64,000 nt of DNA, from assembly GCA_022563685.1 (NCBI GenBank), contig JADFMY010000003.1, positions 1 through 64,000 of the forward strand, read 5' to 3'. This document shows positions 47,214 to 57,164 of the stretch, piece by piece. Position 1 is the stretch's first letter. Each line of letters opens with the position of its first letter. Under the pieces are notes generated by a model. The model was given only the letters and a program-made list of their open reading frames with translations. It did no database searches and was not told the DNA's origin. The DNA is from Pseudomonadota bacterium. GTDB taxonomy: Bacteria > Pseudomonadota > Gammaproteobacteria > GCA-001735895. The position numbers and the translations under genes were made by a program.

Positions 47214-48142
47214 CAGCTTTGCCCCAGCGTTCGACTGAGAATCACCGTTTTGCCTGCGGAATCACGGTGTATCAAGGTATTGAAAAGAAGCGACTGATCC
47301 CCCAAGGTTACCTGACCATGGGCTGAAAAATAATCGGTACTGACCGACAACCCTGCCTCTTCCAGCGGTATCTGCAGCCGCTCGGTCATTTGTTGCAGGT
47401 CGGAAAATTCTTCTTCTTCCCTTGCCTCGATAAAAGCATCGGCATCGAGATTATCACCCAGTGATAGAAATATGGTTTCGGACATCGTATTCACATTCAT
47501 ACTGGTCGCGCCGGGCAGGACTGTAATATGGGGTTTCAGCAGTTGATAGATTTCCGGCGTCACATTTTTCACCAGCAATAGCTCACTAATATCGACCATT
47601 TCTCGATTTGCCACCCGATAGGTTTGGTAATTTTCCTCCGCACCATCGGGATACCGCACTTCAAAATCTTCATCCAGCCAGTCTAACAGAGCCGGCACAA
47701 AGGTAGTATCGACATTAAGATTATTGCATAAACGATTGAATCTGTTTAAAGATTCTTCCGAACCCAGTAAATTATTGAGATTAAATTTACCCTGTTCATC
47801 TTCCAGATAGCCGGATAAAAACCCACCCTCGATCGGTAGCCCGGGTATTCCTGTCGCCCAGTCTTCACCCAGATGATCGATACTGGACTCCTTACGATCT
47901 TTCGCCAGGAATAATCGCGCCCAGTCTTCGAGGCCCAGCGCGTAGAGCCGCGCTTTATCCATGAGCTGAATTCGTGATGTTTTCCGGATCGAAAAAGCTT
48001 CCTGGTGAGTGATCGAAACGATGATCGCACTGGCAACTAATACCACCAGTATTGCCGATAGCAAGGCTATACCCGACTGTCCTGTCGATTTATAGCACGC
48101 CATCGGGAAACTCCAGAATGCGCCTGATTTCACCGAAATCAT
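47213..48142 (-). CDS. gspK: Type II secretion system minor pseudopilin K
   Basis: QSGIALLSAILVVLVASAIIVS; EDEQGKFNLNNL; LPGATSMNVNTMSE. True start probably internal, near 48103. Confidence 0.9.
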   Translation of the reverse strand: MISVKSGAFWSFPMACYKSTGQSGIALLSAILVVLVASAIIVSITHQEAFSIRKTSRIQLMDKARLYALGLEDWARLFLAKDRKESSIDHLGEDWATGIPGLPIEGGFLSGYLEDEQGKFNLNNLLGSEESLNRFNRLCNNLNVDTTFVPALLDWLDEDFEVRYPDGAEENYQTYRVANREMVDISELLLVKNVTPEIYQLLKPHITVLPGATSMNVNTMSETIFLSLGDNLDADAFIEAREEEEFSDLQQMTERLQIPLEEAGLSVSTDYFSAHGQVTLGDQSLLFNTLIHRDSAGKTVILSRTLGQS

Positions 48143-48692
48143 CCAGATTGAGTATCATTATCAGCGCAATGGGTTCGCCCAGACCCCGTGTTACTTCATC
48201 CGGCCAAGTGCTAATTGGCCGTTCCTCTGCATCGATAAACTGAATTTCGAACGACTCGACAGCGGATAATATCACCGTGCTCAAAGGTTCTTCGCCTATA
48301 CCCTGATCCAGCGAGCGCCAATGCCGCCTGAGCAGTTTCTTACCGACCAGTTGATACTGGACGCGTTGTAACTCACTGCGTTTATGTTGTAGTAAGTTAC
48401 CCCATCCACTGCGGGTGAAACTGATGCTATTGTCGGCCAGCACAACCTGGTTTTCAGTATCGCCATACTGGTTACGGATTTTGCGCGGCGACACCTGCAT
48501 CCAGTCCCGGTTAAAATAGGTCAGCGCAAATTGCAGTTCTGACAGGCGACGACCGGCTTCGCTCACCTGGTTGCCAATTTTTACCGTCTGGTTCAGACTG
48601 CTATAGGCGATACCGGCCATCACCGCGAAAATTGCAACCGCTACGAGCATTTCAAGCAGCGTGAAACCCTGATTACGATAGTGACGCATCAT
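48090..48692 (-). CDS. gspJ: Type II secretion system minor pseudopilin J
   Basis: QGFTLLEMLVAVAIFAVMAGIAYSSL. Confidence 0.92.
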   Translation of the reverse strand: MMRHYRNQGFTLLEMLVAVAIFAVMAGIAYSSLNQTVKIGNQVSEAGRRLSELQFALTYFNRDWMQVSPRKIRNQYGDTENQVVLADNSISFTRSGWGNLLQHKRSELQRVQYQLVGKKLLRRHWRSLDQGIGEEPLSTVILSAVESFEIQFIDAEERPISTWPDEVTRGLGEPIALIMILNLDDFGEIRRILEFPDGVL

Positions 48693-49060
48693 AACTTTGC
48701 GATAAACCCCGTCTCGCTTGCCGATATTTCATCACTATCCCCGAGGTATACGTCTACATCGATGCGGCGCATTAGAGGTTCATCAGTTTTACTGATTTTC
48801 ATTTTCCATCGCCACTGCACGCCCGCCATATCGACCACGCCACTTTTATTCGACACGTTCGACCAGGTTTTTTTCGCGCGATAAAGCGCCAGCCGATTTT
48901 GCGCCACCCAGCTTGCGATCGTCTTTTCTTTTAAATGGCTGGAGCGCAGGGCTGAGTTTGCACCGCTTTCAATAACGGCGCCCATGGTGATCGCGATGAA
49001 TATTAGTGCGAACATCACTTCTAACAGGGTAAACCCCTTAGGAAGATTTCGGTCCATCAT
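48689..49060 (-). CDS. gspI: Type II secretion system minor pseudopilin I
   Basis: KGFTLLEVMFALIFIAITMGAV; ASWVAQNRLA. Confidence 0.92.
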   Translation of the reverse strand: MMDRNLPKGFTLLEVMFALIFIAITMGAVIESGANSALRSSHLKEKTIASWVAQNRLALYRAKKTWSNVSNKSGVVDMAGVQWRWKMKISKTDEPLMRRIDVDVYLGDSDEISASETGFIAKL

Positions 49061-49620
49061 CAGGATTGGGGTACGGGCCCAGTCATTAATATATTACCGA
49101 GTAAATCACCCTGGATAGTGATGCTCGCCCTGGCATCACTATCGTCGATACGCCATTCGAATGCTGACATTTCACCGCTCGAGAGGATTAATATATGCGG
49201 AGTCAAGTCGGCCTGATCAACCGCCTTGACGACATAATTTTCGACTATTAGATTTGAATTCTGGGATTCACTCAGTTTTACTTTTCGAAAAAACGACTGG
49301 TCCGCTATCACCCAGTCTTCGCCATCGTATTCGAGCACCTTAAAACCCTGGTGATGCAGGGAAATCGCGTAATTCCGGTTTTCAAATATGGCTTCCTGGT
49401 AAAGCAGGCGAATTAATTTACTGAGGTCTTTTCCGAGTACCTTGAGGTTATTTGAGTCGCTGCCCAGGTTGGTCGAAAGCAGAACAGCGCTGACGGTTAT
49501 GCTTACAATGATGACGACGACGAGTATTTCAAATAGCGTAAATCCGCGTGCGCCAGAGCTCTTACTGGGTCTACGAATCAAGATTCCAGTTACCGATATC
49601 GGCAGCTTTGTCGGAACCAC
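49060..49620 (-). CDS. gspH: Type II secretion system minor pseudopilin H
   Basis: ARGFTLFEILVVVIIVSITVSAV; start uncertain because of overlap with gspG. Confidence 0.88.
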   Translation of the reverse strand: MVPTKLPISVTGILIRRPSKSSGARGFTLFEILVVVIIVSITVSAVLLSTNLGSDSNNLKVLGKDLSKLIRLLYQEAIFENRNYAISLHHQGFKVLEYDGEDWVIADQSFFRKVKLSESQNSNLIVENYVVKAVDQADLTPHILILSSGEMSAFEWRIDDSDARASITIQGDLLGNILMTGPVPQS

Positions 49621-50002
49621 CTACCGTCGCGTCAGAACCCAGCGAATACACGTCATACTCACCGTTCACTCCGGGGTACTGGTATAGATACTCATTGCCC
49701 CAGGGGTCCTTGTTCAGCTTCCTGATATAACCACCCTTGCGCCAGTGCTTTAAATCACCAGAGGGCTTATTAACCAGAGAATCCAGGCCCTGTTCGGTGC
49801 TCGGGTAAACGAAGTTATCGAGCTTGTAAAGCTCAAGCGAAGATTCGAGTACGCGAATATCGCTTTTGGCCTTGCTGATGCGTGCATCGTCAACCCGACC
49901 GGTTACCTTGGGTGCGATATAGGCTGCCAGGATCGCGATAATGGTCAGGACGACAATGATTTCAATTAGGGTAAATCCTTTTTGTGGTATGTGTAGTTTC
50001 AT
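49571..50002 (-). CDS. gspG: Type II secretion system major pseudopilin G
   Basis: QKGFTLIEIIVVLTIIAILAAYIAPKVTGRVDDARISKAKSDI; DPWGNEYLYQYPG. Confidence 0.96.
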   Translation of the reverse strand: MKLHIPQKGFTLIEIIVVLTIIAILAAYIAPKVTGRVDDARISKAKSDIRVLESSLELYKLDNFVYPSTEQGLDSLVNKPSGDLKHWRKGGYIRKLNKDPWGNEYLYQYPGVNGEYDVYSLGSDATVGGSDKAADIGNWNLDS

Positions 50003-50055
50003 AAATTTCTAAGCGTCCCTATGCGGGAACAACTCCAACGCCGTTGATGTTGAAT

Positions 50056-50646
50056 TTATATCTTGTCTTTATAGAGTATTGTATAAACTCGCTCACCGAG
50101 TGCAATCGATAATGCCAGCAACGCACCGTAAAGATGGGCATCGATCACCACCAATGTGCCGATAAATTTGCTACTAGTCACATTAAAACCGCCGACCTGC
50201 TCCAATACAATTTTAGTGCTTATAGCTATTCCAAGTAACACTGCAATCAATTTGTCTCGTTGATACAGGTCGATCGCGGCGAGCATAAATATTCCATACA
50301 AAACACCTGAATAGCCAGCATACCACTGTAGTTCGGGACTGAGCAGGGTAAATAAAATGGAAATACCCAATACCAGTAGAAAATGATAAATAATCCAGCG
50401 CCTGATCGACCAGCCCGGTGAAGTAATCCCCATGCACAGTAACAGACCTAAAGCATTGAGCAGCAGGTGTGGCGTGTTGACGTGAACCCAGTGCGCCGAG
50501 AAGATCCGCCAGTACTCACCCTGCGATACCCAGTCTTGCTGATAGCGCAGGGTCTGAAAATCAGCCAGTTGCAGCAATCCCATTACCATCAGCACGACCG
50601 CGATAAATATCCACCCCGGGCCTGTCTTATTACTGGAGCAAATCAT
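50056..50646 (-). CDS. Rhomboid-family intramembrane serine protease, rhombosortase-like
   Basis: GEYWRIFSAHWVHVNTPHLLLNALGL, WYAGYSGVLYGIFMLAA (Ser), VIDAHLYGALLALS (His); lies between gspG and gspF. Confidence 0.82.
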   Translation of the reverse strand: MICSSNKTGPGWIFIAVVLMVMGLLQLADFQTLRYQQDWVSQGEYWRIFSAHWVHVNTPHLLLNALGLLLCMGITSPGWSIRRWIIYHFLLVLGISILFTLLSPELQWYAGYSGVLYGIFMLAAIDLYQRDKLIAVLLGIAISTKIVLEQVGGFNVTSSKFIGTLVVIDAHLYGALLALSIALGERVYTILYKDKI

Positions 50647-51841
50647 TCATGTCAAAAATAGGCAAAAGAATGGCGAGTACAATGAGCATGACGACTCCAC
50701 CCATGACCAGTATCATAGCGGGTTCAAACAGGCCTACAAATAGCGCTGTGACGCCGGCAATTTCGCTTTCCTCGGCTTTGGCAGAGCGTTCCAGCATATC
50801 ACCCAGCTTTCCACTCGATTCGCCATTTTCGATCAATTGCAGCACCAACGGACTGAAATAGCCCGATTGATCGAGTGCAGCTGAAATATGTTCCCCTTCC
50901 CTGACCCGGTCGGTGGCCTTAACCACCGCGTTTTTTATCGGCTGGCTCAGTATCACTTCGGTCGATATACGCATCGAGTCTACCGCCGTGACGCCGCTGG
51001 ATACCAGAATACTCATGGTCCGTGTAAAACGTGCGGTATTGGTTAATCGCACCAGATACCTGACCAACGGAAGCCTCAATAGTACCCGGTCGCGTAAAAG
51101 ACTGAACCAGCCAAGCTTCAATAGCCGCTGGTAGAGCACAATCAGCGCAATGATTCCAGCCAGCATATGCAAGCCGTATGCCTTGATAAAATCCGATAAG
51201 GCGATCATCCACTGGGTCAGCACGGGTAATTCCTGGTCAAAACCTTCAAACACCTGGACTATTTGAGGGACTACGAAGGTGAGCAACCCTGCGACCAGGA
51301 AGAGTGCGACAACACTGAGAAGAATCGGGTAAATCAGTGCAAGACTGGTTTTCCGCTGTAAGTCCTGGCGCGCTTCCAGGTAGTCGGCCAGTCTTTCCAT
51401 CACCAGATCGAGCAATCCCGATTGCTCACCTGCATGTACCGACGCGCAATACATTTTATCGAAGATGCGCGGGTATTCTTTTAAGGCTTCGGATAAGGGA
51501 TAGCCTTCCAGGACTTTGGCTCTTACCGCGAGCAATATTTTTTTCGCCTGGTTTTTCTGAGTCTGGCGCGACACCGCGTGATAGGCCGATTCCACCGGCT
51601 GCCCGGCACCGATCAGGGTGGCAATTTGACGGGTAATCAAGGCTACCGTGGCAACATTGATTCTGTCTCGCCGGGACTTTATCTGGCCGTTGAGAACACC
51701 GGTCGACACTTCATCGATCTGCAATGGCATCAGGCTCATTCCGCGTAATTGCTGCCTGGCCTGTTTCGCGGTATCAGCCTCGATTAAACCTTTCTTATTG
51801 TTGCCGTCGGCGTCGATGGCCTGGTATTCGAATGCACCCAT
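50630..51841 (-). CDS. gspF: Type II secretion system inner membrane protein F
   Basis: MGAFEYQAIDADGNNKKGLIEADTAKQARQQLR; EGYPLSEAL; ENGESSGKLGDMLER. Confidence 0.96.
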   Translation of the reverse strand: MGAFEYQAIDADGNNKKGLIEADTAKQARQQLRGMSLMPLQIDEVSTGVLNGQIKSRRDRINVATVALITRQIATLIGAGQPVESAYHAVSRQTQKNQAKKILLAVRAKVLEGYPLSEALKEYPRIFDKMYCASVHAGEQSGLLDLVMERLADYLEARQDLQRKTSLALIYPILLSVVALFLVAGLLTFVVPQIVQVFEGFDQELPVLTQWMIALSDFIKAYGLHMLAGIIALIVLYQRLLKLGWFSLLRDRVLLRLPLVRYLVRLTNTARFTRTMSILVSSGVTAVDSMRISTEVILSQPIKNAVVKATDRVREGEHISAALDQSGYFSPLVLQLIENGESSGKLGDMLERSAKAEESEIAGVTALFVGLFEPAMILVMGGVVMLIVLAILLPIFDMNDLLQ

Positions 51842-51845
51842 AGCG

Positions 51846-53330
51846 CTACTCTGACGCGGGATTATCCCGCGTCACCCGGAGCACTTCGTTCAGTGTTGTC
51901 TCGCCCTGTATGATCTTGCGAATGCCGTCTTCTCTCAATCCAGGACTCCGGGTGCGACAATAGCGCTCTATTTTCAACTGGCTTTTAGTATCGTGGATCA
52001 TCGCCGCAAGCGCTTCATCGATCTCGATCATTTCATAGATTCCAGACCGGCCTTTGTACCCGGACTGCAAACAGCGTGAACACCCCATCGCCTGGTATAT
52101 CGTATCCTGTTCCCCGATACCATAATTGGCCAGTTCTTCCCTGTTTAATCTGATTTCGGTTTTACAGTGCACACAAACACGGCGTACCAGGCGCTGCGAA
52201 ATCACACCCACCAAGGTCGACGACAGAAGAAACGGTTCGACCCCCATATCCTGGAGGCGCGTGATCGCACCCACCGCCGAATTGGTATGCAGGGTCGATA
52301 ATACCAAGTGGCCGGTAAGACTCGCCTGTACGGCGATCTGCGCCGTTTCGCTATCGCGTATTTCACCCACCATCACCACGTCAGGGTCCTGTCGCAGTAT
52401 CGCGCGCAGTCCCTTCGCGAAAGTCATATCCACTTTGGCGTTGACGGGCGTCTGGCCGATACCATCGAGGTCGTATTCAATCGGATCTTCGACCGTGAGG
52501 ATATTACGTTTGGTGTCGTTCAAAGCCGTGAGCATCGCGTAAAGCGTAGTCGTCTTTCCCGAACCGGTCGGCCCGGTAACCAGGATAATACCGTGCGGTT
52601 TCTGGATCATCTGATCAACCCGATGTCGATCCGTGTCGGACATCCCGAGCTGCAATAAATCCAGTCGTCCCGCCTGCTTGTCGAGAATCCTCATCACAAC
52701 GCGTTCCCCGTGACCCGAAGGCAGGGTCGAAACTCGAATATCGACCGGCCGATTGGCCACCTTGAGCGCAATTCGTCCATCCTGCGGCAAGCGTTTTTCG
52801 GCAATATCGAGTTGAGCCATAACCTTGATTCGAGAACACAGCAGGCTGGCAATCTGGCGCGGGGGTTCGAGTACCTCGCGCAATTCGCCGTCTACCCTGA
52901 AGCGAATCGACAACCGGGTTTCAAACGGCTCGATGTGAATATCGGAGGCATTTTCCTTGATTGCTTCGGTAATCAAGGCGTTGATCAGGCGAATAATCGG
53001 CGCATCGTCGTCGCTTTCGAGTAAATCCTCCGGTTCGGCCAGCTCTCGTGCAACCTCGTCGAGATTGAGTTCACCACCAATTTTCTGCGCTTCGTTAAAC
53101 GAAGTTTCGCGATTCTTTTCAAAATGATGGCTCAATAATCGATTGAATTCCTGATCGTTCTCCACCGAGATACTGTCAACCAGCCCTAATAGACGTTGAG
53201 CCTCGGCAATCGCATGGACCGGTGTCTCCTTACGCGTAATCAAACTGAGCTTCCCATCCGATGAAGCCGTCCAGGCGACGACTCCGAATCGTTTGCAAAA
53301 AGAATAAGGTAGTTCGGTTGCTGCTGACAT
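51846..53330 (-). CDS. gspE: Type II secretion system ATPase E
   Basis: ASDIHIEPFE, LVTGPTGSGKTTTLYAML, VMVGEIRDSETAQIAVQASLTGHLVLSTLHTN. Confidence 0.97.
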   Translation of the reverse strand: MSAATELPYSFCKRFGVVAWTASSDGKLSLITRKETPVHAIAEAQRLLGLVDSISVENDQEFNRLLSHHFEKNRETSFNEAQKIGGELNLDEVARELAEPEDLLESDDDAPIIRLINALITEAIKENASDIHIEPFETRLSIRFRVDGELREVLEPPRQIASLLCSRIKVMAQLDIAEKRLPQDGRIALKVANRPVDIRVSTLPSGHGERVVMRILDKQAGRLDLLQLGMSDTDRHRVDQMIQKPHGIILVTGPTGSGKTTTLYAMLTALNDTKRNILTVEDPIEYDLDGIGQTPVNAKVDMTFAKGLRAILRQDPDVVMVGEIRDSETAQIAVQASLTGHLVLSTLHTNSAVGAITRLQDMGVEPFLLSSTLVGVISQRLVRRVCVHCKTEIRLNREELANYGIGEQDTIYQAMGCSRCLQSGYKGRSGIYEMIEIDEALAAMIHDTKSQLKIERYCRTRSPGLREDGIRKIIQGETTLNEVLRVTRDNPASE

Positions 53331-53603
53331 AAGATTAGAACTCTAGAAAAAAACGCATCACAAGCAGAATCGCCATTCGCCGTCGATATACATCTGGTAG
53401 TGCTTCATGGGGGTCTTCCCGTCTACTGTCTTTGTAGTATTTGATCATTGCAAGTTTCTACGCCCCTTATTCTATAGCTAGATCGGAGGGGTGTCCTCGA
53501 TTTTTTCCACCTCAGGCTTGAATTTACCGGGGTTTCGAACCGACCTCGAATCCTGCTTGCGCGCCATCTGCAGAGATTCAATAAAACAGTTATCCCTATA
53601 CTA

Positions 53604-54233
53604 TCAGGCGGGTTTGCTCGATCGCTCAGAGGATCTGGATTCGAACCATTTATTAATATTGACCCGCTGGAGTAATAAGATTCCGGCTATCACCGCATAG
53701 ATTCCGGGCTCAAGGTAATCAGCCTTGACTAGCCACAGAAAATGCAACACACCGAGCAGGACAATCAGGTAAGTCAGTCGATGCAATTTCTTCCAGCCCT
53801 TGCCCAGCCGTCTGACCATCGCCTGATTGGAAGTAGCTGCTAACGGGATTAGCAGCACGAAAGCACTAAACCCCAGGGTGATATAAGGGCGTTTGATAAT
53901 GTCTTCCAGCATCTCGGAAAAATCGAACGAGTGATCGGCGACGAACCATATCAGGAAGTGACAAAAAGCATAAAAGAATACATAGAGCCCCAACATGCGC
54001 CTGAAACGCAGCAATAGGGTCCATCCAAACCACTGTCTCAAGGGCGAAATGGCAAGCGTGATTAACAATAAACGCAGGGTCCAGTCGCCGATATCTCGGG
54101 TAATCGTTTCAATCGGATTGGCGCCCAGATCTCCATAGAAAATTCGCCATACCAGGCTCGAAATCGGAACCAGACACAGAATAAACAGTACTGGCCTGGC
54201 AAATCTCGACCTAAGCACTTGTGACGATTCCAT
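53604..54233 (-). CDS. msrQ: Membrane heme subunit MsrQ
   Basis: Multi-TM; ITLAISPLRQWFGWTLLLRFRRMLGLYVFFYAFCHFLIW; WKKLHRLTYLIVLLGVLHFLW. Confidence 0.93.
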   Translation of the reverse strand: MESSQVLRSRFARPVLFILCLVPISSLVWRIFYGDLGANPIETITRDIGDWTLRLLLITLAISPLRQWFGWTLLLRFRRMLGLYVFFYAFCHFLIWFVADHSFDFSEMLEDIIKRPYITLGFSAFVLLIPLAATSNQAMVRRLGKGWKKLHRLTYLIVLLGVLHFLWLVKADYLEPGIYAVIAGILLLQRVNINKWFESRSSERSSKPA

Positions 54234-54245
54234 ATTTAGGTGCCC

Positions 54246-55187
54246 TTAATAATTCGCTCTCAAATCCATGTCATTGTACAGGTGCGCCACTTCCTCTCCA
54301 TAGCCATTGAACATCAGGGTTTTACGCTTGAATATATCACCTATGCGGCGTTCCTTTTTTTGCGACCAGCGCGGGTGATCGACGGCCGGGTTAACATTGG
54401 AGTAAAACCCATACTCGCGCGGATTCGATATATTCCAGGTCGTTTCCGGTTGTTGCTCGACAAAGTCGATGCTGACAATCGACTTGATACTCTTGAATCC
54501 ATATTTCCAGGGTATCACGAGCCGAACAGGCGCACCGTTCTGATTTGGCATGGTTTTGCCATACATACCAACTGCGAGCAGGGTGAGTGGATTCGTGGCT
54601 TCGTCTAGGCGCAGCCCTTCCCGGTATGGCCAGCGTAACACACTGCGATTTTGCCCAGGCATGCGCAGTGGATCGTGCAGGGTTTTGAAGGCCACATATT
54701 TTGCCTTCGATGTCGGTTGCAACGATTTGATAATAGACTCCAGCGGCACACCCAGCCAGGGAATAACCATCGACCAGGCCTCGACACAGCGCAGACGGTA
54801 AACTCTTTCTTCGATCTCAAAGGGCCTGACCAGGTCTTCCAGCGAATATTCACCCGGTTTTTCGCATTCACCACCCACGGTAATCTTCCAGTCGTCGGTG
54901 TTAAAATCCTTTGCGTATCTGGCTGGATCGGTTTTGCCGGTACCAAACTCGTAAAAATTATTGTAACGGGTGACATCGTCTTCCGGCGTCATCTCTTCAT
55001 CGAGGGTTATCACGTTTTTCCGATAGTCGCCGATACGCAGTGAAGCGCCAGCCGTCAACCACGGATTGAGCAGCAAAGTGGTACCGATCATACTTGACGC
55101 CTTCATGAATTCACGGCGCTTATGATAAATCGACTCAGGCGTAATATCCGATGCTGGAATATCCGACGCTTTTCTTATTTTAATCAC
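54246..55187 (-). CDS. msrP: Protein-methionine-sulfoxide reductase catalytic subunit MsrP
   Basis: Tat motif HKRREFMKAS; YRLRCVEAWSMVIPWLGVPL; GAPVRLVIPWKYGFKSIKSI. Confidence 0.95.
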   Translation of the reverse strand: MIKIRKASDIPASDITPESIYHKRREFMKASSMIGTTLLLNPWLTAGASLRIGDYRKNVITLDEEMTPEDDVTRYNNFYEFGTGKTDPARYAKDFNTDDWKITVGGECEKPGEYSLEDLVRPFEIEERVYRLRCVEAWSMVIPWLGVPLESIIKSLQPTSKAKYVAFKTLHDPLRMPGQNRSVLRWPYREGLRLDEATNPLTLLAVGMYGKTMPNQNGAPVRLVIPWKYGFKSIKSIVSIDFVEQQPETTWNISNPREYGFYSNVNPAVDHPRWSQKKERRIGDIFKRKTLMFNGYGEEVAHLYNDMDLRANY

Positions 55188-55812
55188 AATACCTACCCTA
55201 TTGAGTGGCTTACTAGACCGTTATCGGGGCAATTAGTTCTCTCTATAGAAATCGGGTTCTAACAAACGAGATCCCTAAAAGAACATCATTGCTATTCTCC
55301 TGCACCGGTTTGACCATAACTTGTTGGTCTCAAACAACTATCTATAATCGTACCAACTGTTGAAGTGATCCCTAAAATGATCAATTTCGATCGTTCGGTT
55401 CGGCAAACTGTTCACAGAATGCTCGCGCCTCGTTGGTTAGACTGAGGTCGGTGGGATAGCGCAACCTAGACACAGGTTTTTTATGGTAATGAGCCGCTTC
55501 CTGGTGTACCATTAAACCCTATTTACAGTGATTTAACCTTTAATAATCAATAAGTTACACTTATTTAGGAGACTTTAACACCTTAGAATTTGATAATCAC
55601 TTGTGACCGATATACCCCTTTTTTTCAATCATTGAACCGTGGGTTGCCGGCTATGTGCCGACCACCGCTGGAGTATGACCGACCAGGGATGAAATTGCGG
55701 TGCCGATAGCAGGTCTCTCCAATTCAACGGATTCATCGCTTATCGGCATAATTTCGCCTGGCGGCTCTCGAAAAGTACAATTCATGGCAGAAAACATCAG
55801 GAGGGCTGGCAA

Positions 55813-57162
55813 ATGTACCATCAAGATTACCCCGCCGAATCCGTCGCAGGATCGCCAGCGAGTCTGACTGCTCATGTACCCGGATTTCTATGCTGGTTTT
55901 CGATAACTATTGCATCGATATTTAATACGCAGGCTATCGCCGGTCCAGACGCCGATTTACGCCTGCTCTCTACTCAGTTAAGTCCTCCGCACGAGGCTCG
56001 CGCCATGCGCGATGAAATTCTATCGGATTTTTCCCAGCAGGTTGTGTTTCAGGCCTATTCCATGGAAAAAATTTTCCAGTTGCTGGTTCTCGCCAGGGAA
56101 AGTCAGGGAGCTCGAACCGATGTAGTAGGTGCGCTGCATGGTGATTTTGCATCGCTCTCTCAGTTCGATATTTTCAGTCCTGTGGGCCATTTGCTGGAAT
56201 CGCTTGGCCCTCAGCGCTTTGTTGGAAGCCACCTTGCGCTGGGGCGGATGAAATCACCACAGCAGAAATTTATTCCATGGATGCAGGCGACTTACCTGAT
56301 GGTAGCTAATCGTCGGGCACTGAAGCATCTACCGGATAATGTCGATCTCAATCATTTGAGCTACGCGCAATTGCGCGAATGGGCGGAAAACATGAGGCGG
56401 GAAGCAGGCAGGCCTAAGCTCGGTTTTCCTGCCGGTTCTGGTGGTTTAATGCATCGATTTTTCCAGGGCTATCTGTATCCGTCGTATACGGCGAGTACGG
56501 TAACCGGATTTAAAAGTGCTGAAGCCCGCCTGATGTGGCGCGAATTTCGCGAATTGTGGCTTCAGGTCAATAAACGCTCGCTCACCTATGCACGCATGGA
56601 CAAAGCGCTATTGGCGGAAGAGGTTTGGGTCGCCTGGGATCATACAGCACGGCTTTCCCGTGCTCTTCAGGAGCGCCCCGAGGATTTTATTGCTTTTCCG
56701 TCACCGGTTGGACCGCGTGGCCGGGGTTTCATGCTCGTTTTGGCGGGGCTCGCCATACCGCGTGATACGGCGTCTCCCGAAACCGCGGAGTCATTAATCG
56801 AGTATTTAACCCGGACAGACACCCAGATTAAAACATTAGAGAATGTCGGCTTTTTCCCCACTGTAACTATTCCCGCCGAAACCAAGACAACCCCAGGTAT
56901 TACCTCATTACAAGAAGCGGTCGCAATGCAAAGTGGCGCGCAAAATTCGGTCATGACATTATTTCCGGTCGGCTTGAAAAATGATGCCCGCGCTTTCAAT
57001 CTGGCCTATATGGGTGCATTTTCCGGAATCGTATTACGAGGGCGAGACATAGCCACAGTGCTGGAAGAGCAGGCGGGAAAAATCAATCGATTACTTCGGA
57101 AAAATAATATTTCCTGCTGGCTTCCAGACCCTGAGGGGCCTCCGCCCTGCCAGGCTGATTAG
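55813..57162 (+). CDS. Extracellular solute-binding-like protein linked to a sensor kinase
   Basis: Signal-peptide-like N-terminus; SBP_bac_1-like pattern; 2 nt upstream of HK start, no permease genes nearby. Start uncertain. Confidence 0.65.
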   Translation: MYHQDYPAESVAGSPASLTAHVPGFLCWFSITIASIFNTQAIAGPDADLRLLSTQLSPPHEARAMRDEILSDFSQQVVFQAYSMEKIFQLLVLARESQGARTDVVGALHGDFASLSQFDIFSPVGHLLESLGPQRFVGSHLALGRMKSPQQKFIPWMQATYLMVANRRALKHLPDNVDLNHLSYAQLREWAENMRREAGRPKLGFPAGSGGLMHRFFQGYLYPSYTASTVTGFKSAEARLMWREFRELWLQVNKRSLTYARMDKALLAEEVWVAWDHTARLSRALQERPEDFIAFPSPVGPRGRGFMLVLAGLAIPRDTASPETAESLIEYLTRTDTQIKTLENVGFFPTVTIPAETKTTPGITSLQEAVAMQSGAQNSVMTLFPVGLKNDARAFNLAYMGAFSGIVLRGRDIATVLEEQAGKINRLLRKNNISCWLPDPEGPPPCQAD

Positions 57163-57164
57163 CC

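Noticed and set aside
55651-55875. 74-aa minus-strand ORF in the msrP/SBP intergenic region
   Set aside because: No motif, overlaps the start of the SBP-like CDS; considered noise.
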